A stretch of DNA of 64,000 nucleotides, from NCBI GenBank assembly GCA_043813955.1, contig JBDRKN010000020.1:1-64000 (forward strand). Reading direction: 5' to 3'. The notes under the pieces are model-generated. The model did no database searches and was not told the DNA's origin. It saw only the letters and a list, made by a program, of their open reading frames with translations. The stretch comes from JBDRKN01 sp043813955 (GTDB lineage Bacteria > Patescibacteriota > Patescibacteriia > Patescibacteriales > Patescibacteriaceae). Positions 15,952-24,077 of the stretch are shown in pieces. Positions within the stretch are counted from its first letter, which is position 1; every line of letters begins with the position of its first letter. Made by a program: the position numbers and the translations under genes.

Positions 15952-17415
15952 ATGGATGAGATTAGACTCAGGCTGGCGCCCAGCCCAACCGGATTTTTGC
16001 ATATTGGCAATCTTCGCACTGCCTTGTTTGGCTATTTGTTATCCAAGAATATGCAAGGAAAGTTTATTCTCCGCATTGAGGATACTGATCAAAAACGCGA
16101 AGTAAAGGGAGCTGTTGACAGCTTGATTAAAGTTCTTGACTGGGCTGGCATTAAATTTGACGAAGGGCCTCATATTAAAGGAGATTACGGACCTTATGTA
16201 CAGAGTGAGAGAATGGATATTTACAAACAACATGCTGAAAAATTATTAAAAAACAAGCATGCGTATCGCTGTTTCTGCAGTACAGAGAGATTGGAAAAAA
16301 TAAGAACAGAGCAGACATCTAAAAAACAAGCTCAGCGATATGACAGAACATGCCGCAATTTATCTGAAGATGAAGTTAAATCTAAGATAAGCAATAATGA
16401 GCCTTTTGTTATAAGGCAAAAGATGCCAGAAACAGGGGATATAGTAGTTTATGATGAACTGCGAGGCAATATTAAATTCAAGGCAAGCGAATTAGAAGAC
16501 CATATCTTAGTTAAATCAGATAATATGCCAACCTATCAATTAGCTAATGTTGTTGACGATCATTTAATGAAGATATCGCATATAACCAGGGGAGAGGAAT
16601 GGATTCCTTCAGCTCCAAAAAACCTTTTGCTTTATAAATCTTTTAACTGGGATATTCCTAAATTTATACATTTGCCCTTAATTTTAAACAAAGAGGGTGG
16701 CAAGCTAAGCAAGAGACAAAGTGATGTCTTTGTAGAGGACTTTAAACAGCTTGGCTATCTGCCGCAAGCTTTGATTAATTCTTGCGCGCTATTAGGCTGG
16801 CATCCAAAAGGTGATAATGAAATATTTAGCTTAGAAGAGCTAGAAAAAGAATTTAATATTGAGGGAATGGGATCTAGTTCTGCTGTATTTGATTTGGAAA
16901 AATTAAATTATTTTAATGGTTATTATATTAGAAAAATGGATTTAGACAAGCTGGTTGAAATAAGCAAGCCATATTTTGAAGAAAATCTTAAATCAGCAAG
17001 TTTAGAGCAGAAGGGTGATGATTATCTTAAGAGCGTTATGAAACTAGAGCAGGATAGGCTGAAAAAGCTTTCAGATATTACAGAAAGGACAAAACTATTC
17101 TTTGTTCAAAATTTAGATTATGAGCCAGAATTGCTTGTCTGGAAAAAATCAAACAAACAAGCAACAAAAGACAATCTTGAACAAACATTAAATCAATTAG
17201 AAAAAATCTCTGATAAGGACTGGAATCAGAATACTTTGGAGCAAATAATGATGAGTTATATTGAATCTAAGCCAGCAGGAGTAGGTGATTTTCTCTGGCC
17301 AATGCGCGTAGCCCTGACAGGGGAGAAGAATAGTCCAGGACCGTTTGAGGTAGCTGAAGTGCTGGGTAAAAAAATAAGTTTAGAGAGAATAAAACAAGCT
17401 ATTGACAAACTTTAA
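15952..17415 (+). CDS. gltX: Glutamyl-tRNA synthetase
   Basis: Class I synthetase charging tRNA-Glu, one isoacceptor of which is encoded in this window. The HIGH motif is in PSPTGFLHIGNLRTALF, the KMSKS equivalent is GGKLSKRQ, and a CFC...RYDRTC set matches the zinc-binding pattern seen in E. coli-type GluRS. The C-terminal helical anticodon-binding domain is complete (487 residues). I cannot tell from sequence alone whether it is discriminating. Confidence 0.96.
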   Translation: MDEIRLRLAPSPTGFLHIGNLRTALFGYLLSKNMQGKFILRIEDTDQKREVKGAVDSLIKVLDWAGIKFDEGPHIKGDYGPYVQSERMDIYKQHAEKLLKNKHAYRCFCSTERLEKIRTEQTSKKQAQRYDRTCRNLSEDEVKSKISNNEPFVIRQKMPETGDIVVYDELRGNIKFKASELEDHILVKSDNMPTYQLANVVDDHLMKISHITRGEEWIPSAPKNLLLYKSFNWDIPKFIHLPLILNKEGGKLSKRQSDVFVEDFKQLGYLPQALINSCALLGWHPKGDNEIFSLEELEKEFNIEGMGSSSAVFDLEKLNYFNGYYIRKMDLDKLVEISKPYFEENLKSASLEQKGDDYLKSVMKLEQDRLKKLSDITERTKLFFVQNLDYEPELLVWKKSNKQATKDNLEQTLNQLEKISDKDWNQNTLEQIMMSYIESKPAGVGDFLWPMRVALTGEKNSPGPFEVAEVLGKKISLERIKQAIDKL

Positions 17416-17475
17416 TTTTTATGTTAAACAAAAGAATAGATAATTAATTTGTTCTTTTTTTTATTGAGGTGAAAA

Positions 17476-17814
17476 GTGAATGAAAACAGTAAAAACAGAG
17501 ATATTGATGAAATCCTAAGGGAAAAAATTTCTTTTAATCCAATTCCTGAAACAAAAAAATCCAAAGACCCTCTTGAAGATATAGAGGACGGTTTTTATGA
17601 AAAAACAAGGAGCGGTTATTTTGACAAGCAATATAAGAGAAGAAAAGGTCTGGAAAAAAGAAAAGATAAGAGGACACCTGATATGAGAGAAAAATCTCAC
17701 TCAGGTAAAATAAGAAAGATTTCTTCAAAGTCAAATCGTTTAACTAAGGCCGGAAAGAAAAGATTAAAGAGGTTTAATAAAGGAACCTCTAAAAAAACCT
17801 CTAGAAGGCATTGA
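17476..17814 (+). CDS. Hypothetical highly basic protein, 112 aa
   Basis: It starts at GTG behind TGAGGTG; no in-frame ATG is available. The N-terminal half is mixed-charge and the last 60 residues are almost all Lys/Arg/Ser/Thr (KGLEKRKDKR...KKRLKRFNKGTSKKTSRRH). It is probably disordered and nucleic-acid or ribosome binding; that is inferred from composition only. A good terminator follows 10 bp after the stop. Confidence 0.55.
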   Translation: MNENSKNRDIDEILREKISFNPIPETKKSKDPLEDIEDGFYEKTRSGYFDKQYKRRKGLEKRKDKRTPDMREKSHSGKIRKISSKSNRLTKAGKKRLKRFNKGTSKKTSRRH

Positions 17815-17823
17815 TAATCAACC

Positions 17824-17855
17824 AAGCGCTATCCTTTGCAAGATAGCGCTTTTTT
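17824..17855 (+). terminator. Rho-independent terminator
   Basis: AAGCGCTATC, an 8-nt loop and GATAGCGCTT followed by a T run. It ends the gltX-region transcript just before the M23 gene promoter region. Confidence 0.88.
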
Positions 17856-17882
17856 AGTATAATATAGTTATATCTTTAATAT

Positions 17883-19136
17883 ATGTTTAAAAAGATAATA
17901 ATATTCCTATTTATAGCATCATTGTCCCTTATAATAACCAAGGTCTTGTTTGCTTTTGACGAACCAGCTCTAAAAGAGTATTCAATAGAGGAGACTAATG
18001 CAGAAATCATGGAGCTAAATATTGATATTGAGTCTAAAAAAGATGAATTAAACAAACTAAATTCTAAGCAAGAGGCATATCAGCAGGAAATACGCTATGC
18101 TCAGTCAAAACAGGCTAGCCTGGATAATCAAATAGCTATCCTAGACAATCGCGTAGCTGATGCCCAGATCAGCATTGACAAAGTAAAGCTGAATATTGAA
18201 AAAGTTAATTTGGAAATTAAAAAGATTGATTTGGAAATAAGAGCAAAGGATAAAAAGATTGAGCAGGAAAAGGAACAATTAGCTGTGGCTATAAAATTAT
18301 TATACCAGCAGGGGAATAAGAGCGATTTGGAAATTATTCTATCCCATGATAACTTGAGCGATTATTTGGATCAAATTAAATACTTAAAAGATATTAATAC
18401 AGGTATTACAGACAGCTTGGATGATTTAAGGGAAAATCAAGTTCAATTAGCTAAAAACAAAGAAGAATTAGAAAAAAAAGAATCCAGCCTTAATCAATTA
18501 AAAGACGATTTAAGTCTAAAGCAGGGCGGCTTGACAGCTGAACAGGATAGCAAAACATTTCTATTATCTCAGACTAAATCATCAGAAAAAGAGTATCAAA
18601 GGTTATTAGAATTAGCCAAGCAGGAACAGGAGCAGGCGTCTACTGAAATAGCTGCCTTGGAAAAAACAATCAGAGAAAAACTGTCTAGGATGGATAACAA
18701 CCAGCTTGATGAACACGCAGGAGATAGTGAAGGCCTAATTTGGCCAATATCTAAGAACACTATTACTGCGTACTTTCATGACCCTGATTATCCATTTAGG
18801 CATTTATTTGAACATCCGGCTATTGATATTAGGGCAGGGCAGGGAACGCAGATTAAAGCAGCAGACTTTGGTTATGTTGCCAGAACCAAATTTGATGGAG
18901 ATAACAGCTATGCCTATATCATGATTGTCCACAGCAACGGACTGGCTACTGTTTATGGCCATGTTTCAAAGATTTATGTGCAAGAAGACGAATATGTCTC
19001 ACAGGGGCAGGTTATAGGGTTAACAGGGGGCACACCAGGCACTCCTGGCTGTGGAAGGCTTAGCACAGGCCCTCATTTGCATTTTGAGGTTAGATTAGAC
19101 GGTATTCCTGTTAATCCATTAGAATATTTGCCATAA
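17883..19136 (+). CDS. EnvC/NlpD-like M23 peptidase with coiled coil
   Basis: The signal peptide (IIIFLFIASLSLIITKVLF) is followed by a coiled coil of about 250 residues and a C-terminal M23/LytM domain (residues ~280-417). The domain has HPAIDI, YGHVSKIYV and the metal-binding HLHFEVR motif. The first His/Asp pair (EHPAID) fits the HxxxD ligand pattern, so it may be catalytically active rather than a pure activator. Expected role: peptidoglycan hydrolysis or activation of amidases at division. A -10-like TATAAT at 17858-17863 lies 20 bp upstream. Confidence 0.88.
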   Translation: MFKKIIIFLFIASLSLIITKVLFAFDEPALKEYSIEETNAEIMELNIDIESKKDELNKLNSKQEAYQQEIRYAQSKQASLDNQIAILDNRVADAQISIDKVKLNIEKVNLEIKKIDLEIRAKDKKIEQEKEQLAVAIKLLYQQGNKSDLEIILSHDNLSDYLDQIKYLKDINTGITDSLDDLRENQVQLAKNKEELEKKESSLNQLKDDLSLKQGGLTAEQDSKTFLLSQTKSSEKEYQRLLELAKQEQEQASTEIAALEKTIREKLSRMDNNQLDEHAGDSEGLIWPISKNTITAYFHDPDYPFRHLFEHPAIDIRAGQGTQIKAADFGYVARTKFDGDNSYAYIMIVHSNGLATVYGHVSKIYVQEDEYVSQGQVIGLTGGTPGTPGCGRLSTGPHLHFEVRLDGIPVNPLEYLP

Positions 19137-19154
19137 ATAGAAAAAAACTTGTTT

Positions 19155-19183
19155 AAAAGATTATTATTATAGTAATCTTTTTT
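19155..19183 (+). terminator. Terminator of the M23 gene
   Basis: AAAAGATTA...TAATCTTTTTT forms an AT-rich stem ending in a T run, 18 bp after the stop codon. Confidence 0.65.
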
Positions 19184-19211
19184 AATATTAGCCAAAAATT
19201 AAGATTTAGGT

Positions 19212-19240
19212 TTGACAATAATTAAGAAATATGATATAAT
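19212..19240 (+). promoter_or_regulatory. Perfect consensus promoter TTGACA-17-TATAAT
   Basis: Both hexamers match the sigma-70 consensus exactly with a 17-bp spacer, so this should be among the strongest promoters in the window. It drives the 130-aa hypothetical gene through a leader of about 40 nt containing AAAAGGAG. Confidence 0.85.
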
Positions 19241-19288
19241 GATATATTATTTGTAAAATTAACAATTTAATAAAAAAGGAGAATTCTC

Positions 19289-19681
19289 ATGAAATCCAAT
19301 TATTTTGTAGAACTAGAAATATTAAAAGACTTGGTTAGCAACAATTGTAATGAAGAGAGCAAAAAAAAGTATTTAGAAGAATGTTGGGTAAAATTAACAA
19401 AAAACCTTGACGCAAATTCAAACAATACTTTGCAAGAAATAGCGAAAACTATTGATAGAGTTTTTAAAAATTTAAAGGATCTTGTAAAAGCGCTCTGTCT
19501 TGCGGCAGATGATAGCAGAATGCCAAAACTTGGATATTGGGCAAAAGGACTCAATATCAAAATATCAGAAGCTGAAACATTCCTTCCAGGCTATATAGTT
19601 TCGATTGCACTTAAAGAAAATATGGCAACATATTGTAATCAGGGGATACCAAGAGGAATTTTATACAACAAGGCAGGATAA
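19289..19681 (+). CDS. Hypothetical protein, 130 aa, strongly expressed
   Basis: No family is recognised. It is mostly helical with a Cys at residue 19 and others at 32, 71 and 113, and no signal peptide. A perfect consensus promoter, a canonical Shine-Dalgarno sequence (AAGGAG, 8 nt spacing) and its own terminator show a well-expressed single-gene unit, unlike most genes here. Confidence 0.65.
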   Translation: MKSNYFVELEILKDLVSNNCNEESKKKYLEECWVKLTKNLDANSNNTLQEIAKTIDRVFKNLKDLVKALCLAADDSRMPKLGYWAKGLNIKISEAETFLPGYIVSIALKENMATYCNQGIPRGILYNKAG

Positions 19682-19688
19682 TTAAAAA

Positions 19689-19729
19689 ATAAAGCCGATC
19701 CAATGTATAACACAAAGGACGGCTTTTTT
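19689..19729 (+). terminator. Terminator between the 130-aa gene and the recombinase gene
   Basis: AAAGCCGATCC and GGACGGCTTTTTT pair with one bulge. The T-tract on the plus strand and the A-tract on the left make it usable from both directions. Confidence 0.75.
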
Positions 19730-19739
19730 ATTTGCATAA

Positions 19740-20684
19740 TTATTCTTTTAATGGATGAAATTTTTTCTGTATTTTTTGCGCGTAAAGATCAGAGGCGTGA
19801 ACATAACGGGTGGTAGTATCAAGAGATTCATGGCCTAATAAAATTTGAATTGCTACAGGATTGGCCCCAGCTTCAGCTAAATAAGTAGCAAAACCATGCC
19901 GTAAAGAGTGGGCTGAAGTCGGAACATTAATACCCAAAATTTCTCTATATTTTTTTATTTTAAATTGTAGATAATTAGTTGATATTTTTTTGTCTTTTAT
20001 AGGACCAGAATTAAGACCTCGGTAGGGGATAAAGGCAAACACAGAATCATCGCGTCTTATATTTAAATAAGCTCTTAAATGTTTAAAAGCTCTCGGGGTT
20101 AAATAAACAAATCTTTCTTTTTTGCCTTTTCCTAAAACAAAAATGCGTCCATTTTTATCTATCTGGCTTATTTTTAAATTAATTAATTCAGAGATTCTCA
20201 TGCCAGTTGAAAACAAAACTTCAAGCATAGCCCTATTGCGCAAGGCTATTCTTTGGTCAGTTTCTAATTCAGAAGGACACTCAATTAACTTAACAATTTC
20301 CTCTAATTCTGCAACCTGCGGTTTCTTTTTTACAGTTTTTATCATCTTAATAACTTCAGGGGAAAGAGGGGAGTCATAGTCCATTTCAATTAAATATTTA
20401 AAATAACTTCTTAAAACTGACAGCATCCTATTAACAGAGTAGGCGTCTAATTGTTTTTTGCCTAATTCACGATTAGCTGTTTTTCTATGGCCAGAAATCA
20501 ACCAGGCTTTATAATTTAAAATATCTTTTTTAGTCAGCTTGCTAAAGATAATTTTATTTTTTATTAAAAAATCAGAAAAAACCCTTAAATCACGTTTGTA
20601 ATTATAAATAGTTGCTGGTGAATAATTATTTACCTTAAGATTTAATAAAAAATCTTCTAATAAAGGCAATGGGTGATTAGCCAT
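19740..20684 (-). CDS. Tyrosine recombinase XerC/XerD family
   Basis: This 314-residue recombinase has the SAM-like N-domain (ATIYNYKRDLRVFSDFL) and all catalytic residues of the family: Arg in STGMRISELINL, Lys in GKGKKERFVYL, HSLRHGFATYLAEAG, GHESLDTTTRYVH with the Tyr nucleophile. Length and sequence fit the housekeeping chromosome-dimer resolvase rather than a phage integrase. No phage genes are nearby. Whether it is XerC, XerD or a single XerA-type enzyme cannot be decided here. Confidence 0.9.
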   Translation of the reverse strand: MANHPLPLLEDFLLNLKVNNYSPATIYNYKRDLRVFSDFLIKNKIIFSKLTKKDILNYKAWLISGHRKTANRELGKKQLDAYSVNRMLSVLRSYFKYLIEMDYDSPLSPEVIKMIKTVKKKPQVAELEEIVKLIECPSELETDQRIALRNRAMLEVLFSTGMRISELINLKISQIDKNGRIFVLGKGKKERFVYLTPRAFKHLRAYLNIRRDDSVFAFIPYRGLNSGPIKDKKISTNYLQFKIKKYREILGINVPTSAHSLRHGFATYLAEAGANPVAIQILLGHESLDTTTRYVHASDLYAQKIQKKFHPLKE

Positions 20685-20778
20685 AAATTTATGCTTTAAT
20701 GAATAATTAAACAGAGTGCTGCTTTTTTTACTTTAAATTAGCCATTTAAATTACTGCGTATAATATCCCTTATACTCA

Positions 20779-20807
20779 ATTATAGCATAAAATTAAATCT
20801 GATGCAA
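20779..20807 (-). promoter_or_regulatory. Promoter of the Xer recombinase
   Basis: On the minus strand, TTGCAT and TATAAT are separated by 17 bp, with a TGC extension before the -10 box. The predicted leader is about 90 nt. Confidence 0.55.
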
Positions 20808-20891
20808 ATAATATTACACCTACATTAAAATTTTTCCTCCTATAGGTATGTTGTATCATGAATCATAAAAAATTTTAAACATAGTCAACGC

Positions 20892-20955
20892 AGGAATTAA
20901 AATTAAAAACAAAAGACGATGTAAGTATCGTCTTTTAAAATAAATTTTAATTCCT
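20892..20955. terminator. Two-level palindrome (cruciform or terminator)
   Basis: An inner 10-bp perfect hairpin (AAAAGACGAT at 20911-20920, ATCGTCTTTT at 20927-20936) is nested within an outer 13-bp perfect inverted repeat (AGGAATTAAAATT at 20892-20904, AATTTTAATTCCT at 20943-20955). It begins at the stop codon of the 48-aa gene and can terminate it. Confidence 0.75.
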
Positions 20956-21100
20956 ATGAGATGGTTAGGCCAATAAAATGAATCTCATCATTAAATAACA
21001 GAATAATTTTTAGCGCCAATAAAAAAAATCCAATCGCTGTGATAATAAAAACGATTACTGCTAAAAAAAATACTATTTTGAAAATTGTTTCCTGCCACAT
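20954..21100 (-). CDS. Small single-pass membrane protein, 48 aa
   Basis: A 48-codon frame starts MWQETIFK and continues with a strongly hydrophobic helix (IVFFLAVIVFIITAIGFFLL), then a short polar end. A GAGAGGAG purine-rich site precedes the ATG closely, and a terminator-like palindrome starts at the stop. No homolog is recognised. It lies downstream of the RelE-type pair on the same strand. Confidence 0.5.
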   Translation of the reverse strand: MWQETIFKIVFFLAVIVFIITAIGFFLLALKIILLFNDEIHFIGLTIS

Positions 21101-21171
21101 ACTCCTCTCTTATATTTTTAAATTTAAACTTTAATATTTTTATTATCCCCTCTCCCCTCTTTAAATATTAT

Positions 21172-21459
21172 TTATAAAATATCAAATTTTATTTTTTCTT
21201 TATATACCCTTTTATTTTTGAGCCGCAATGCGTAAAAATGAATTTCTCCCTTTTCTATATTGTAAAAAATTCTATACTTATCCCCTGCTACATGTTTGCG
21301 CCTGCATCCAAGTTGTTCTATGAATTCTGATTTTATATATGGGTTTTCCAAAATAATATCTATAGCTTTTTTTATTATGGATTTTAATTTGATATTATTT
21401 ATAGCTAAACTCTCAAGATTGTCCTTAAATTCCAAGGTATATCTATCTTTATAATCCAT
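21172..21459 (-). CDS. RelE/ParE-superfamily toxin
   Basis: The 95 residues match the RelE-type mRNA interferase/ParE layout: DYKDRYTLEFKDNLESL, a helical AIDIILENPYI, then the beta-sheet core CRRKHVAGDKYRIFYNIEKGEIHFYALRLKNKRVYK with several basic residues where RelE and YoeB bind RNA. It is encoded 7 bp after its presumptive antitoxin. The target (ribosome or gyrase) is not predictable. Confidence 0.82.
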   Translation of the reverse strand: MDYKDRYTLEFKDNLESLAINNIKLKSIIKKAIDIILENPYIKSEFIEQLGCRRKHVAGDKYRIFYNIEKGEIHFYALRLKNKRVYKEKIKFDIL

Positions 21460-21466
21460 ATAATGT

Positions 21467-21643
21467 TTAATTGAAAAGATCCTCTCTTGAAAATAAATTC
21501 CCTTCTAAAGCTTGTCTTTTGCCTCTCTCAATAGATTCAATATCTGATTCATCAAAAAATTCTTCTTCTATAAAATTCAAATTTTTAGTAAAACCAGAAA
21601 TTAAAGTTGTGATAAAAATTGGTTGCGCTGTTTGTGCAGACAT
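21467..21643 (-). CDS. Antitoxin partner of the RelE-like toxin, 58 aa
   Basis: A 58-codon frame ends 7 bp before the toxin start. The acidic C-terminal half (FIEEEFFDESDIESIERG) is typical of antitoxin segments that wrap around RelE-type toxins. No DNA-binding motif is clear in the N-terminus (MSAQTAQPIFITTLISGFTK). Identification rests mainly on position and charge. Confidence 0.6.
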   Translation of the reverse strand: MSAQTAQPIFITTLISGFTKNLNFIEEEFFDESDIESIERGKRQALEGNLFSREDLFN

Positions 21644-21655
21644 ATAAAATAATGA

Positions 21656-21895
21656 TTATTTTAATTTTTTTATAAGATTATTTAAAACTTTTGCGAAATC
21701 TTTAGTATGCTCAACTGACATTATTACTCTGCTTGCAACTTTGGCATCAGTTGGAGATACGGTAATAAAATCAAAAAATATTTCATTTTTAGAAACAGAA
21801 ATATTAACTAAATTGGAATAAACTGAAGATAACTCTTTTGGTAAATTTATATTTATTTTGTTATCATTTTTATTATTAGTTTTTAAACTAGGCAT
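21656..21895 (-). CDS. DUF3467 family protein
   Basis: The core VYSNLVNISVSKNEIFFDFITVSPTDAKVASRVIMSVEHTKDFAKVL, split here only by its natural turns, follows the DUF3467 pattern (Y-x-N...F-x-x-[DE]F...R[VI]x[MS]...H...L...I). It is a small family of unknown function, widespread in bacteria and archaea. The gene sits 12 bp upstream of the antitoxin gene in the same direction, so it may be co-transcribed with the toxin module. Confidence 0.65.
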   Translation of the reverse strand: MPSLKTNNKNDNKININLPKELSSVYSNLVNISVSKNEIFFDFITVSPTDAKVASRVIMSVEHTKDFAKVLNNLIKKLK

Positions 21896-22001
21896 AATTA
21901 TAAAATTAATTTTGAGAATAAGATATTTATATCAAATTAGCACAACAATGTCAACATAATGCTAATTTTATTATAACATAAATTTTCTATTTTTATAAAT
22001 A

Positions 22002-22814
22002 TTATTTATAAAAAACTTTATCACCATACCTTAAGTCTATATACAGCTTGTTGTAGAATGCTGAATCCATAATCTCTTTCTTTACTGCGACCAGCTTATT
22101 AACCTGCTTAGCTATAGCCTCCTCTGTATTAAAGTACAGCAATGGCCCCTCCTCTACCTTAAGCTTAAATGTATTGACTTCGCCGTCAATAACATACTGC
22201 TGGATTGGCAAATCGCTAAGAGCCGCGGTTATCTGCTGATGCAGGCCATTAATAGAATCTAAATATTTGCCTTCTATAACAATGCTCCTCCCCTCCTTCT
22301 TAAGCTCATCTAAGTTGTTAATTATAATTATATCTTCAGGACAATCAAAAGATTCTAAAATAATATCGCCATTGCGGTTAATATAATAATATGTTTCATT
22401 CTCATGCCAGACCATAGAATAGTCCTTCTCCTCTAAATTAAGCGCCAATCCTTTTGGCCATCGCTTTTTAATTCTTAGCCGATTTATTTGAAAATTTTCA
22501 TGCAAACTCTCAAACAGCCAGTCTTTGTCTAAAAAAATCAAATTATCCTGCGGAAAAACATACCATTTTTTTTGATCAAGATGCTCCCAGATAAAACTTT
22601 CTAATTCAACCTCAGAAATATTCTTAGTATTAGAAATAACTATATGTTTAAGAGTAAAAACATCTGAAAGAGTAATCAGCCATAGCAAGCCAAGTATAAA
22701 AAAAATAAAAACCATGCGCATAAGCTTGGTTTTAATTATTTTCTTTTTTTTATCAGCGCTTGGAAGCACAACTGTAACAATTCTATTGCCTGATTTTCTG
22801 CGCCTGTTAAACAT
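22002..22814 (-). CDS. ftsQ: Cell division protein FtsQ/DivIB-like
   Basis: A basic cytoplasmic tail and one transmembrane helix (MVFIFFILGLLWLITL) precede a POTRA domain (FTLKHIVISNTKNISEVELESFI, INRLRIKKRWPKGLALNLEEK) and the beta domain (YYINRNGDIILE). That is the FtsQ/DivIB architecture, bridging FtsB/FtsL and the division septum. At 270 residues it has the expected size. It follows serS by 2 bp rather than lying in a dcw cluster. Confidence 0.82.
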   Translation of the reverse strand: MFNRRRKSGNRIVTVVLPSADKKKKIIKTKLMRMVFIFFILGLLWLITLSDVFTLKHIVISNTKNISEVELESFIWEHLDQKKWYVFPQDNLIFLDKDWLFESLHENFQINRLRIKKRWPKGLALNLEEKDYSMVWHENETYYYINRNGDIILESFDCPEDIIIINNLDELKKEGRSIVIEGKYLDSINGLHQQITAALSDLPIQQYVIDGEVNTFKLKVEEGPLLYFNTEEAIAKQVNKLVAVKKEIMDSAFYNKLYIDLRYGDKVFYK

Positions 22815-22816
22815 AA

Positions 22817-24076
22817 TTATCTCTTAATCACTTTTAAGTTATTTAAATATGGCCGTAGAGCTTTTGGCACTTCTACAGATCCGTCAGCTTGCTGATAATT
22901 CTCTAATATGGCTATTATGGCTCTGGGCACAGCAATGCCAGTGCCATTTAATGTATGTACATAATCTTTGCCATCCATTGTTTTGTACTTAATATTCAAT
23001 CCTCTAGCCTGATAATCTGTGCAATTAGAGCAAGAGGTAATTTCAGCCCAGCCCCCTTCTCCTTCATCCTTGTTAGGCTTGCCTGGCAGCCAGGCTTCTA
23101 AATCAAAAGTTCTGGCAGATGGATTGCCTAAATCAGCTGTGCAATGGTCAACAACCCTGTATGGAATGCCCAAGCCTTTAAAAATCTCCTTTTGAATAGC
23201 CAGCATTTCATTATGTATTTTCTCGCTCTCGTCTGGCTTGGTATATGCAAACATTTCCACTTTAGTAAACTGATGCACCCTGAATATGCCTTTGGAATAT
23301 TTGGAATAAGTTCCAGCTTCTGTTCTAAAACAATGAGATACAGCTACATATCGCTTAGGAAGCCCTTCTAAAAGCTCATCTGCATGATATGCTCCTAAAG
23401 TAATCTCAGACGTACCAATCAAGCTTAAATCACTGTCTTTTATATTATAGACCTGGGTTGATTCCCCTCTTGGGCTGTATCCAAGCTTCTCTATAATACC
23501 TGTCTTGGCTAAATCAGGAGTCATCATTGGCATATAGCTCATCTTTGTAATAATATCCAAGGCATACTGCACTAAAGCCTGCTCCATTAAGGCTAATTCA
23601 TTTTTAAGAAAATAAAACTTAGCGCCAGCTACTTTAGCCCCTCTTTCCATATCAATCAAATCTAATTTGACAGCTAATTCTAAATGGTCTTTTGGCTTAA
23701 ACTTAAACTTGGCTGTCTTTCCAACCTCTTCCATAACAACATTATCTTCTTCATTAGAACTTACTTTAACACTCTTATGCGCCAAATTTGGAATCATGAT
23801 TAAAAGCTGGATTAGCTCATCATTAATAATAATTAAATTATTCTCAATCTGCTTAATCTGGCCACTCGCCTGCTTCATTTCCTCGATCTCTGAATCACTT
23901 GGCTTTATTTTGGATTTAATATTGCGCTTGGCCTGAAGCTGCTGCAATTGGCCCTGGATTTTTCTTTTTTCATCATCAAGCTGTAAAAGGCGGTCAATAT
24001 CAACCATTACTCCCCTATTATCATTATTTTGTTTTACTAAGTGAGGATTCTCACGTATAAATTTAATGTCTAACAT
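22817..24076 (-). CDS. serS: Seryl-tRNA synthetase
   Basis: This is a class II synthetase with the N-terminal coiled-coil arm (residues ~25-105). It also has motif 2 (FRTEAGTYSKYSKGIFRVHQF) and motif 3 near the C-terminus (NGTGIAVPRAIIAILENYQ). At 419 residues it has the normal length. It is packed between lysS and ftsQ with 1-2 bp gaps. Confidence 0.96.
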   Translation of the reverse strand: MLDIKFIRENPHLVKQNNDNRGVMVDIDRLLQLDDEKRKIQGQLQQLQAKRNIKSKIKPSDSEIEEMKQASGQIKQIENNLIIINDELIQLLIMIPNLAHKSVKVSSNEEDNVVMEEVGKTAKFKFKPKDHLELAVKLDLIDMERGAKVAGAKFYFLKNELALMEQALVQYALDIITKMSYMPMMTPDLAKTGIIEKLGYSPRGESTQVYNIKDSDLSLIGTSEITLGAYHADELLEGLPKRYVAVSHCFRTEAGTYSKYSKGIFRVHQFTKVEMFAYTKPDESEKIHNEMLAIQKEIFKGLGIPYRVVDHCTADLGNPSARTFDLEAWLPGKPNKDEGEGGWAEITSCSNCTDYQARGLNIKYKTMDGKDYVHTLNGTGIAVPRAIIAILENYQQADGSVEVPKALRPYLNNLKVIKR

Positions 24077-24077
24077 A

